Assembly (NCBI GenBank): GCA_017399005.1
Contig: JAFQEO010000031.1
Location: 1-63,702 of the forward strand
Length of the DNA: 63,702 bases
Direction: 5' to 3'
Source of the DNA: Peptococcaceae bacterium
Lineage (GTDB): Bacteria; Bacillota; Peptococcia; Peptococcales; Peptococcaceae
The notes beneath the pieces were generated by a model. The model was given only the letters and a program-made list of their open reading frames with translations. It ran no database searches and was not told the origin of the DNA. Position 1 is the first letter of the stretch; each line of letters opens with the position of its first letter. The translations under genes and the position numbers were made by a program. Below, one piece after another: positions 21,401 through 29,026 of the stretch.

Positions 21401-22874
21401 AGTAGACACTTTCATGCGGCGCCGAGAAAAACAGTTCATACAGTACGACATTCTGATGCAGATCATACTGCAGCGCATGATTTTTATAAAAATCAAAGAG
21501 ATAGGTTTCATAATGCAGCCCGCGCAGCTGTTTTCGGCTCTTATCGCCGTTTTTTATCCCGAAATAAATAAAATAATGGCTTGTCTCATACCCGCATGCT
21601 TTTTTAAACTGCTCCAGCAGTTCCTGACTGCTTCCCTGCCAGCCGCAGTCAAAACAGATAGCATCCTCGTCAAAGAACCCGATGCTGTTAAAATAGTGGA
21701 TGGCATTCTCCCGTTCGACTTTAGCCCGTTCCAGAAATACATCTTTATCTAAAACATAAAGCTGTTTAAAGGCGCTTCTGTCTTCCTCGGTACGAATCAC
21801 ATCCTCAAAGGACTGAAACCCTGCTTCATGAAGATGCAGAATTTTCTGTCTCTCGATACATAAATAATCCAGAATTTCGCCAACTGTCTGCCCGCAGGTA
21901 TACGGCGGGAGACTCATAATATCCCGTTCATTCATATCTGTGATTGCCGCAAGCGTCAAGGCTCTGCGGGAAACATAGAGATACTCGATATTGTCATATC
22001 CCTGATTTTTAAACAGATGGTACAGATTATACCCATCCCGGGAAAGGAAGTAGATTTTTTTATCTTTCTCTTCCAGCTTCTGTCGCAGATAACGGTATAA
22101 CCCCATATAGAGTGGACCGCCGACTTCAAGACCGAGATTATACCAGAAACCTTTTGTATCATCATAAAGAATCTTATATAACCCTTTATCGACATCCGAC
22201 CCTGCAGCAGGTTTCAGCTTCGACAGATTGGCATCGTGATGATAAACAAAGGTATCAATCCCGTAAGAAGCCGGATATTCTCCGTCATCCCGTTCTTTAT
22301 CCCCGATATGGAGAATGTTTTCATACGGCACCTGTTCTTTTTGGGAAACCAGTTCAAACAGTTCCCGGTTAAATTTTGCCTTATGTTCATCGGCGGAGCA
22401 GTACACATAATCAAACCCGTCGAACCCGTTTTCCACCAGATATTCGGACAAAATCCGGGCAGGAAGGTACATATCGCTGGTTGCCACAACCCGTTTACCC
22501 TGTTCTTTTACATAACGGAAAATTTCCAGCATTTCCTGATTTGCTATAAGCGCATCCCGTTCCATTTGAATTTCAAATGCCTTTACCTCTTCCCAGTTGA
22601 CCGGTATTTCCGTATGCTCCGAAAGGACCTCATAAATGTCATTCATATCGGCATGTGGATGCTGATGCGCCGCATATGCCCGTCTACTTGCCTCATTCTG
22701 TTCATCCATACGCAGTTTTCGAAAACCGTGAATGCCAAAGTGTTTCCCAATCAGGTCAAAAACAGTTTCAGGTGTGTTTGTTTTTCTAAAAAGCAACGTA
22801 TCAAAAATATCAAAAGAAATCAGCGTCGCTTTATCAATTTTATCTTTTAATACAGCTTTCTCCTGTTCATTCAT
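18492..22874 (-). CDS. HAD domain fused to two GT2 glycosyltransferase domains
   Basis: The product has 1460 residues. Residues 1-210 are a HAD-type phosphatase module (SFDIFDTLLF, ATSDMYLP, then HIGDKERDD). The region 210-650 is unrecognised and rich in Tyr and Glu. Two GT-A family 2 domains follow: one near 660-900 (FFSVVIPVYNT, FMDCDDT) and one near 925-1170 (VVSVVIPSKDHPD, FLNDDMEIF). The last 280 residues are beta-rich, possibly carbohydrate-binding. It probably adds two sugars to a surface glycan in the cytoplasm, with the HAD module acting on a phosphorylated intermediate; that is inference. It follows the methyltransferase gene by 21 bases and ends the CotH-led operon. Confidence 0.88.
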   Translation of the reverse strand: MNEQEKAVLKDKIDKATLISFDIFDTLLFRKTNTPETVFDLIGKHFGIHGFRKLRMDEQNEASRRAYAAHQHPHADMNDIYEVLSEHTEIPVNWEEVKAFEIQMERDALIANQEMLEIFRYVKEQGKRVVATSDMYLPARILSEYLVENGFDGFDYVYCSADEHKAKFNRELFELVSQKEQVPYENILHIGDKERDDGEYPASYGIDTFVYHHDANLSKLKPAAGSDVDKGLYKILYDDTKGFWYNLGLEVGGPLYMGLYRYLRQKLEEKDKKIYFLSRDGYNLYHLFKNQGYDNIEYLYVSRRALTLAAITDMNERDIMSLPPYTCGQTVGEILDYLCIERQKILHLHEAGFQSFEDVIRTEEDRSAFKQLYVLDKDVFLERAKVERENAIHYFNSIGFFDEDAICFDCGWQGSSQELLEQFKKACGYETSHYFIYFGIKNGDKSRKQLRGLHYETYLFDFYKNHALQYDLHQNVVLYELFFSAPHESVYYYDSDGKPVFETGNGDSEKADMLNGILDFLNAGLEFVDRYDVEYTPELAVGHLKRLIHMPTEEEAVKIGNLQNVDGFARKQDETKYIAYLTAKQLEENPDIELYWPTGLLARPDVEEAVKKACAARYGITWPAVIPEYHLEDPRSIRSYQRWMRNQKKGTAAIAELSYLPFFSVVIPVYNTVTEQLEACIESVLAQNYDNYELILVDDHSSWENVVPVLQKYETESHVQVIYRSTNGHISVATNDGIAASNGDFIVFMDCDDTIEPDALFEFARKLNENPELDFIYSDEDKITEDSKIRHMPFFKPDWSPDTFMNMMYTNHLATYRASIVKAIGGLRTAYNGSQDYDFTLRFMEQSDNKRVGHVAKVLYHWRERRESVAFAMTSKNYAAEAARHAKEDYIRRNEINARLEYIDGMSQYRTVYGVTGSPVVSVVIPSKDHPDVLKQCIDSIIEYTDYQNYEIIVVDNGSSDVNREQITSYLEKTEAVYVYEKADFNFSHMCNLGAAHAKGEYLLFLNDDMEIFQPDWLERMLGHAQQKHTGAVGAKLLYPQTAVIQHVGVSNPVNGPLHSFMTCDDRVPYYFGWNWIDCNCIAVTGACLMVAANKFREVNGFDEQLPVAYNDVKLCFALHEKGYYNVMRNDVTLYHHESLSRGSDQIDDRKLMRMNRERARLFGEFASLRDNDPYMSDYLRGYAVGLNLKADYDRLIPVDLQDCEQGNGSIDRITAGENIQIIGWSVLEGEDHPEELERYIVFQDPYGRTFAASTLPMARADVAAHFGNSGWLYAGLEAVVRKAELRIDLMQYRTGVLTIGRDGRRYLCWSRTTDLQRNSKPRPIAMPVKQLDSFTLCESAADVQWYLDTCQREDGYYLIRGFAYRRSGTHQDYRKSLILRDSAGNTYELDVQQDERLDVAYTFVEEHFLYYTGFVCYVYDGMLPAGQSYDVIIQLKNMFDETDLRHIVTEGRITTDIEV

Positions 22875-22895
22875 AGATATTTTCCCACACTCCTT

Positions 22896-24347
22896 TTACC
22901 GTTTCAGCAACCGTTTTATCCGCCGTTTTAAACCACGCCAGATTCTTGCGGCAAATGTACGCAGTTTTACTACTTTCAGATTCTGATAATAATTCACCTG
23001 CTGCTCCAGCATCTGAATCTTCTGTTCCAGATGAAGTAAATAATTATCCTTGTTATTTGCCAGAATGGTACACGCATTTACGTCTCGCTGTAGTTCAGCA
23101 ATCAGCCCGTTCAGATGTGCAGTTTCTTTCTGTAATACTGTATACATCGCTTCAATTTCCTGCTGATATAGTGTTTTTTGCTGCAGCATCTGTTCCTTCT
23201 GCCGGCTGTAATTCATCTGCAGATTTTTAAAACTGTCAGACAGCTCCTCATATTCTGCCTGAAGCTGTTCCAGATAACTCTGCCCCGGCAGAACAATCTC
23301 GGCATCAATTACAACCGGTTCTCCGGGAAATTGCAGCTCCACATATACCATCGGGTCACTTCCCGGCAGAAACAGCCCTGCCTGCCCAGCCACTCCCCGG
23401 GCATACAGAAGCGGAAGTTCCGCATCTCTCTGCCGGATAGAAATTGTTTGCAGAATGCAGCTCTGATATTCTACCGGATCGAACTTGATTCGTTTAATCT
23501 GAGACGTATTCTTTATTATAGAATGCACCGTATAACCGCCTCTGCCGTTATATACCGCATCTACTTCCAGCATTTCTCCGGCATTGAAATCCTGCCCGGA
23601 ATCTATATACACATGACTGCAGAGTTTCTGCTGCGGCAGTCTGCAGATTAATGCATCAGCCGGTTTTCTGGAAAATACGGCAACAAACTGATACACTTCA
23701 CCGCATTGCCGCTCTCTCAGCAGATTTATCAGCAGATCCGGTTCCGTCAAAGTGCGTTTCTGAGATTGTTCCGAATACTGTTCCGTTGCTCCGGCCGGAC
23801 AGCTGGTTCCTTCTATAGAATGAATATACAGTCCATTTTTTCCGGAAAGCTGCTTCAGATTTTCAAGCCCCCAGAAATGTACATGCGTGTCATCCAGAAT
23901 CCCTGTCGGTGTATAATCAAAACGGTTATCGTACAGTTTCATTAAAATATCATTGTGAGTAATATTCGGTATAGATACATAGATATTTCCGTCTTCTTTC
24001 AGAAGGTGCCCTGCCTGTTCCAGTACCTGTTCCGGCCGTGTTAAATGTTCCAGCACATCGGCAAAAATAATCGCATCAAAATTTATATCCTGAAATTTTT
24101 CCACCCACTGAAACTGCATAATGTCATCACACAGTCCATCTTCCGCATACTGCAGTGCTGTCTGGTATGCGTCTTTATCATACTCTACAATATAAACCCG
24201 ACAGCCTAAAACTTCTTTCATATAACGAGTCATTCTGCCTGTCGCACAGCCGAATTCCAGCACAACAGAATCTTCCCGGATTTTATTTAAAATTATTCCG
24301 GTAGAGGAATTGGCCGTTAAATCTATTTCAAAGTCATATTTAGACAT
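22896..24347 (-). CDS. SAM-dependent methyltransferase with coiled-coil tail
   Basis: The start at 24347 (MSKYDFEID) has AAAGGAG eight bases upstream; an in-frame TTG two codons earlier is less likely. Residues 20-200 are a class I methyltransferase: VLEFGCATGRM (SAM loop), IVEYDKDAYQ, IIFADVLEHL and IYVSIPNITH. Residues 200-330 look beta-rich. Residues 335-450 form a long Glu/Gln/Leu coiled coil, and the C-terminus is a basic Lys/Arg patch that could contact membrane or partner proteins. Similar coiled-coil methyltransferases occur in O-antigen loci acting with ABC exporters as chain terminators (WbdD-like). A capping role is plausible here but not shown. It sits 28 bases after the CotH gene and 21 before the HAD-GT2-GT2 gene. 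Confidence 0.85.
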   Translation of the reverse strand: MSKYDFEIDLTANSSTGIILNKIREDSVVLEFGCATGRMTRYMKEVLGCRVYIVEYDKDAYQTALQYAEDGLCDDIMQFQWVEKFQDINFDAIIFADVLEHLTRPEQVLEQAGHLLKEDGNIYVSIPNITHNDILMKLYDNRFDYTPTGILDDTHVHFWGLENLKQLSGKNGLYIHSIEGTSCPAGATEQYSEQSQKRTLTEPDLLINLLRERQCGEVYQFVAVFSRKPADALICRLPQQKLCSHVYIDSGQDFNAGEMLEVDAVYNGRGGYTVHSIIKNTSQIKRIKFDPVEYQSCILQTISIRQRDAELPLLYARGVAGQAGLFLPGSDPMVYVELQFPGEPVVIDAEIVLPGQSYLEQLQAEYEELSDSFKNLQMNYSRQKEQMLQQKTLYQQEIEAMYTVLQKETAHLNGLIAELQRDVNACTILANNKDNYLLHLEQKIQMLEQQVNYYQNLKVVKLRTFAARIWRGLKRRIKRLLKR

Positions 24348-24375
24348 GCACAACGCTCCTTTTCTTTACTATCTG

Positions 24376-24790
24376 TTACTCTGCACCATTCCAGGCAACA
24401 CCCTCATACTGCCAGCCCAGCGAAACCAGATAATCTCGTTCCTCAACGCTTGGCGTATAATGATGAGCACCGCTGACTGCATTTGGATTATACAGACGGT
24501 ATACCATAACACCCGTTACCGGTGTATTCCACGCTACATTTTCGTATTGCCAGCCTTCGGCAAGCAGATTATTTACTTCTTCCATACTGCCTGTATAGTG
24601 GTGATCGCCCGCATTTGGATTATATACCCGGTAAATCGGCAGCCCGGTACTAATCGGGGTACTCCATGCAATCCCCTCAAAATCCCATCCGGCAAGAATT
24701 AAGCTATCTCTTTCAACAGCACTTCCGGTATAGAAATGTTCCCCGCTGTTTGGATTATATAACCGGAACATTGGAATATTTTCAGTGGAA
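24376..24790 (-). repeat. Three DUF5648 repeats of the CotH protein
   Basis: The units begin [34 protein letters not shown] and [17 protein letters not shown]. Spacing and linker residues match the triplet at 236-650 closely. Confidence 0.85.
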
Positions 24791-26301
24791 AACTCGATTA
24801 CAGGCTTTTTAATTTCAAAAGCGCCCGCTCTCTCTGCCAGCCATTCCTGCACCGCATCTGCCGCATCATCAAAAGCAGCGTGGAAATCTGCACCGCCTTT
24901 TGGATTCGGCTGTCCCAGTACATCCCATCGAATATAGTTCATTTCTGCAGACAGCGCAATCTCTTGTTTTATTCTGTCTACATCCGGCTCCATACTTTCC
25001 AGTTCATCCCTGTATTCCCCATGCAGTTCATGCACCCTCTGGTTAAACTCCGGTGCTGCCAGCAGATAATGGAACAATGTATGATTATCGCCATAACTTT
25101 CTGTATACTGTGCTCCATCATTCCCTATGCAGGTGTCAAAATCCCAAAGTGGTCCAAGGTGAATCACATCATCAGCACCATCTTTATACCAGTAAAAGCT
25201 GCTTGCAAAGGATTCTTTATTCAACACATATTCATTAATCAGATAATACTTTGCAAAAGAATCCACATCAATCATTGTAGAAAGCATGTTTAAAGTAACA
25301 TCATCAGGGTTTGTATAATACAGATATCGCATGAGATCATCAACAGAATCCTCAAAATCCGCCATGGCTTTCGCAATAATCTCATCGTCTTCTTCTACAA
25401 TTTCTTTGAGAACAAAATGTTTTCCTAAAGACTGGCTGTAAAACCAGTAATCTTCCTCGTGATAGAATGCCTCATCCTGTTCAAACAGCGCACCTGCATC
25501 ATCCGAAAGGTCAAGACGAGAACTGCCCGGTTCCACCTTTTCACCTAACAAAAATGTGCCGCGGTATTCACCCTCAATCCAGAGGTCTACATACTCCATA
25601 TCGCAGACATAATCCATATCCATGTTTTCCGCCATATCATACACTAATTTTGTACGCAGCATACTGTCATCGGATGCATTGGCAAGAAGCACCCATTTTT
25701 TTGCCTTGCCCATACCGAGTACAGAGGTTTTCTCATCAAACTTAATCTGGTAAGCTTTTTTCTCGTATTCTCTCCAGGTAGAATTACCCCGACCTTTTAT
25801 CTCCAGACTATTTTCGACTGTCAGATTATATTCATCGTCCAGGTCTGTAATATAAATGCTGTTGCCTTTATGTTTTTTATCCTTGTCCGAATGGATGTCA
25901 TCCAGTGTTGCAGTTTCCAGATCAATATATACACTCGGCAGATTAGAACGCATTGCAACAACACGATGCACCTTCCCGCCGGTATCGGTCAGTTCCACTT
26001 CATCCCCGCTTTTTGCAAACGCTTCCCTGACTGTTGCTGTCTCAGTATCCAGCTGTCCATTAGAAACACTGTCAATACTGCCGGTATAATATAACATCGA
26101 ACCGGTAACAGACTGACTGGATGTTAAAAACAGATACCAGGTGTCATCCGGCTCTGAATAGTAACCGTTAATTTCATGATTCTGTTCATCATATGTGTAG
26201 CAGGAAAAATCTTCCGCTGCTTCTGCTGCCAATACAGGCATCGCTAAAAAACATACAAACAGCAGGCATAACAATCCTGTTTTCCATATCGTTTGCTTCA
26301 C
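24376..26301 (-). CDS. Secreted CotH-family kinase with three DUF5648 repeats
   Basis: I prefer the GTG at 26301 as start because AGGGGGA lies six bases upstream; the ATG at 26307 overlaps that site. The roughly 641-residue protein has a signal peptide (1-27), a beta-rich segment, then a CotH domain from about 140 to 480 with KGRGNSTW, KKWVLLANASDDSMLRTKL, a WIEGEYRGTFLLGEKVE strand and LGPLWDFDTCIGN. CotH proteins are atypical kinases that phosphorylate secreted proteins; CotH of Bacillus acts on spore-coat proteins. The last 140 residues are three DUF5648 repeats like those ending the giant protein. It has its own promoter and leads an operon with a methyltransferase and a glycosyltransferase. 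Its substrate is unknown; the neighbouring surface proteins are candidates. Confidence 0.9.
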   Translation of the reverse strand: MKQTIWKTGLLCLLFVCFLAMPVLAAEAAEDFSCYTYDEQNHEINGYYSEPDDTWYLFLTSSQSVTGSMLYYTGSIDSVSNGQLDTETATVREAFAKSGDEVELTDTGGKVHRVVAMRSNLPSVYIDLETATLDDIHSDKDKKHKGNSIYITDLDDEYNLTVENSLEIKGRGNSTWREYEKKAYQIKFDEKTSVLGMGKAKKWVLLANASDDSMLRTKLVYDMAENMDMDYVCDMEYVDLWIEGEYRGTFLLGEKVEPGSSRLDLSDDAGALFEQDEAFYHEEDYWFYSQSLGKHFVLKEIVEEDDEIIAKAMADFEDSVDDLMRYLYYTNPDDVTLNMLSTMIDVDSFAKYYLINEYVLNKESFASSFYWYKDGADDVIHLGPLWDFDTCIGNDGAQYTESYGDNHTLFHYLLAAPEFNQRVHELHGEYRDELESMEPDVDRIKQEIALSAEMNYIRWDVLGQPNPKGGADFHAAFDDAADAVQEWLAERAGAFEIKKPVIEFSTENIPMFRLYNPNSGEHFYTGSAVERDSLILAGWDFEGIAWSTPISTGLPIYRVYNPNAGDHHYTGSMEEVNNLLAEGWQYENVAWNTPVTGVMVYRLYNPNAVSGAHHYTPSVEERDYLVSLGWQYEGVAWNGAE

Positions 26302-26415
26302 AATCATTCCCCCTGTTTTTCTTCAATAAATAACAAATTACATTTCCTGACCGGTTTTTTATTCTACCACCGCTCATATTAAAAATATTTGACCAAAAAA
26401 ATCCGTAGTTAATTT

Positions 26416-26444
26416 ATTATACCATTCCGGATTTTTTTTGTATA
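26416..26444 (-). promoter_or_regulatory. Extended -10 promoter of the CotH operon
   Basis: The minus strand shows TATACA (26444-26439), 17 bases, then TATAAT (26421-26416) preceded by TGG. The leader to the start codon is about 105 bases. With the terminator at 26464-26502 just upstream, the CotH operon is separate from the polysaccharide operon. Confidence 0.65.
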
Positions 26445-26463
26445 TATCACTGCTTTGCTTTTG

Positions 26464-26502
26464 CACAAAAAAACCTCCGGCATGCAATTGCCGAAGGTTT
26501 CT
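26464..26502 (-). terminator. Terminator of the polysaccharide operon
   Basis: AAACCTTCGGCA pairs with TGCCGGAGGTTT (one mismatch), followed leftward by seven T. It lies 17 bases after the stop of the LTA-synthase-like gene. Confidence 0.85.
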
Positions 26503-26518
26503 AAAATAAAATTTTTTC

Positions 26519-29017
26519 TTATTCCAGCAGATACTTCTCACCAAATAAGAGATCGTACTGAATCGTCTGATACAGCTTTAATGTTTCATCAGAAACATTT
26601 TCGCCGGTTATTTCTTTTTGAAGAACCGGCCAGTTTTCCTGTAAAGTTCTTATATAATCAAAATAGGCTCTATATGAAATTCCTGTTCTCTTTAAAATTT
26701 CCGGTGCAATCTGGTTCATAGAAATATATTCCTGCTCAATCGATACATCACAGTAATTAGAATATGCATACAATGGAGTTGTATATTTCGCCCAGACATC
26801 GTTCAGATATCCTGCAGACTCATTAATCTGAATTGGCGGCAAATGATCACCAAATACATATACCAGAACAGGTTCTTCCTGACCCTCAAGATACGAAATC
26901 AGATCTCCAAACTGTACATCAAAATTGTATACTGTCTGCGCATAACATGCTGCTTCTTCTAATACCGCCGTATCGTACTGTTCCGAGAACGCAGATATTT
27001 CACATTCTTCATATTTTTCATAATACGGAGAATGTGCTTCAATAGAGGCGCCAAATATAAATACAGGTTCTTCACTGTTTTTTATTGTTGTGATTATCTC
27101 TTCAAAAAAAGGACTATCTTTTGCGTAACCATCTTTTAAGAAATCTTCTTTTTCAAGCGCCATATCTTCAATACTGATAAAAGACTCAAATCCCATATTT
27201 TCATAAACTGTATCACGGCCGTAATAACTTGCTGTGTTGGCATGAATTGCATAAGTACTATACTGATTATCCGCAAATTCTCTTGCCAGACTTCCAATTC
27301 TTTTTCCCGGCTCGTTCAAATATGTTGTATAGGCAATTGTATCTCCCGGCAAAAATATATTCGACAGCCCTGTCATCGCCTCAAATTCTGTAGAAGCTGT
27401 TCTTCCCCCATAAACAGGAGAAACAAGATTTGCAACTTTATACGGCCCCAGATTCCCCGTTAAAGGTTTTGAAAATGATACACCTGGCATGTTTTCAATT
27501 TCAAATAGCGATTCGGCCAGAATCAGGATAACATTTGGTGATACATCTTCTACTGAACCAGTTTCCGAAAAACTGTCTGTAAATCGACAGTTGTTTACAG
27601 CCTGTATAATCTGTTCATTATACCCTTCTGGCTCATTCTGATGCCAGCCAATCGTAAACTCGATAAGACTATAGACCCCAAAACCTGTCGCATTTAATTT
27701 ATCTTTATTCGTATAGTATTCTTTTTTTACATCCGTACCAATAGCAGAAAAGCAATTACAGCAAACACTTGCTGCGAGCAATACAGCAACAGCAAAATAT
27801 AGAATACCCTGCCGGGAACCTGCAAAAGCAAATTTGTGTTTTAGATATTCTTTATGTTTTACTGCTAAAAAAAGACCGCCGGCTAACACACACAGTAAAA
27901 CGGATATATATCTAAAATCAACATACTGTCCGGCAATCCCGACAATTTCATTGATTAAATAAAAATCAGCACGGCTGATTGGAGAATTCTGAAAATATAT
28001 TTTTATCAGATTTGCCAAACAATAAATCGCACATAAGATGTAAAAAACAAGCTGCCCGGCATTTTTCCCCAGTGCTTTCTGAAAAAAAAGCAACACTGTC
28101 ATATAAAGCAGAATATTTAATGCAAGAATCCCATTAAACAACTCGAATTTCAGAAAATAGTCCAGAGGATAATCATTCAGCTCATACACTATATAAGCAT
28201 GTATTATGGTGTATACCAGACTTCCAATGTAAAGACTGTTGTTTTTTGCTATAACTGCATTTCCTATATAAACTGCTAATAATGCAAGGATTACTGTTTT
28301 TTCCAGACAATCCACCACAAATAAACGTTCCAGTGCAAAAGTTGCCGTAAAAGGCAAACCCATTGCAAAACACAGCAAATATATGTGCCCGCTCATTTTA
28401 CTGTTTTTAAAGGCAGCATGCTGTTCATTTTTCAGTTTTCTTTCATTTATGCAATATGCAACAAAAACAGCTGCCACCCATAACAGTATCTGCCAGATTC
28501 TTTTGCAGAAAAATGTTGTTATATACCGGTTCTCATTAAACAGAATCTCTTCTACTGTAATACTTTGGTCCTGCCTTGATGTAAGATCAAATCTGATACC
28601 AACATCCTGAGGATCTATTTTGGGCAAGTCAACATGTATTACACGATTTTCAATTACAGCTCTTTCAGTAAGATAACTGTATGCATAAAAAATTTCAAAA
28701 GTCTCTCCAGCATTGCTAGCATTCGCTATATTAATGTCTACACAGAACACATTTTTCAGTCTGTTTTCTGCATAAGGAACAAATACCCAGGGATCAACTG
28801 TCTGAGAATAAATAGTGCCGTCTTCCTGCAGCACAAAATCTTTCAGTTCAGCTTTCTCTGTAGCGAAATCTTCCTGAGAAATCGAATATTCCGGATAAAT
28901 CTGATTAAGTGCAGCCGCAGTTATGCCGCCCAAATTGATTGCAAAAACAAAAAGCAACAGTAATGCAGCCAGTACAAATTTATTCTGTTTTATCCAAACG
29001 CAAAAAATTTTTTTCAT
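26519..29017 (-). CDS. LTA-synthase/GacH-like phosphoglycerol transferase
   Basis: The 832-residue membrane enzyme has one N-terminal helix (15-38), an extracellular beta-rich domain (45-165), about eight membrane helices (170-440) and a C-terminal sulfatase-fold domain from about 490: PNVILILAESLFEIEN, GRTASTEFEAMTGL (with the probable nucleophile Thr), GASIEAHSPYYEKY and VYVFGDHLPPI. Members transfer glycerol phosphate from phosphatidylglycerol; GacH does this on the rhamnose-based Group A carbohydrate. Its position last in a dTDP-rhamnose and ABC-export operon supports a GacH-like role. It begins nine bases after the upstream glycosyltransferase. The extracellular domain between helices 1 and 2 is larger than in plain LTA synthases. 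The exact phospho-group donated is unknown. Confidence 0.87.
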   Translation of the reverse strand: MKKIFCVWIKQNKFVLAALLLLFVFAINLGGITAAALNQIYPEYSISQEDFATEKAELKDFVLQEDGTIYSQTVDPWVFVPYAENRLKNVFCVDINIANASNAGETFEIFYAYSYLTERAVIENRVIHVDLPKIDPQDVGIRFDLTSRQDQSITVEEILFNENRYITTFFCKRIWQILLWVAAVFVAYCINERKLKNEQHAAFKNSKMSGHIYLLCFAMGLPFTATFALERLFVVDCLEKTVILALLAVYIGNAVIAKNNSLYIGSLVYTIIHAYIVYELNDYPLDYFLKFELFNGILALNILLYMTVLLFFQKALGKNAGQLVFYILCAIYCLANLIKIYFQNSPISRADFYLINEIVGIAGQYVDFRYISVLLCVLAGGLFLAVKHKEYLKHKFAFAGSRQGILYFAVAVLLAASVCCNCFSAIGTDVKKEYYTNKDKLNATGFGVYSLIEFTIGWHQNEPEGYNEQIIQAVNNCRFTDSFSETGSVEDVSPNVILILAESLFEIENMPGVSFSKPLTGNLGPYKVANLVSPVYGGRTASTEFEAMTGLSNIFLPGDTIAYTTYLNEPGKRIGSLAREFADNQYSTYAIHANTASYYGRDTVYENMGFESFISIEDMALEKEDFLKDGYAKDSPFFEEIITTIKNSEEPVFIFGASIEAHSPYYEKYEECEISAFSEQYDTAVLEEAACYAQTVYNFDVQFGDLISYLEGQEEPVLVYVFGDHLPPIQINESAGYLNDVWAKYTTPLYAYSNYCDVSIEQEYISMNQIAPEILKRTGISYRAYFDYIRTLQENWPVLQKEITGENVSDETLKLYQTIQYDLLFGEKYLLE

Positions 29018-29026
29018 TTCCAGTTC

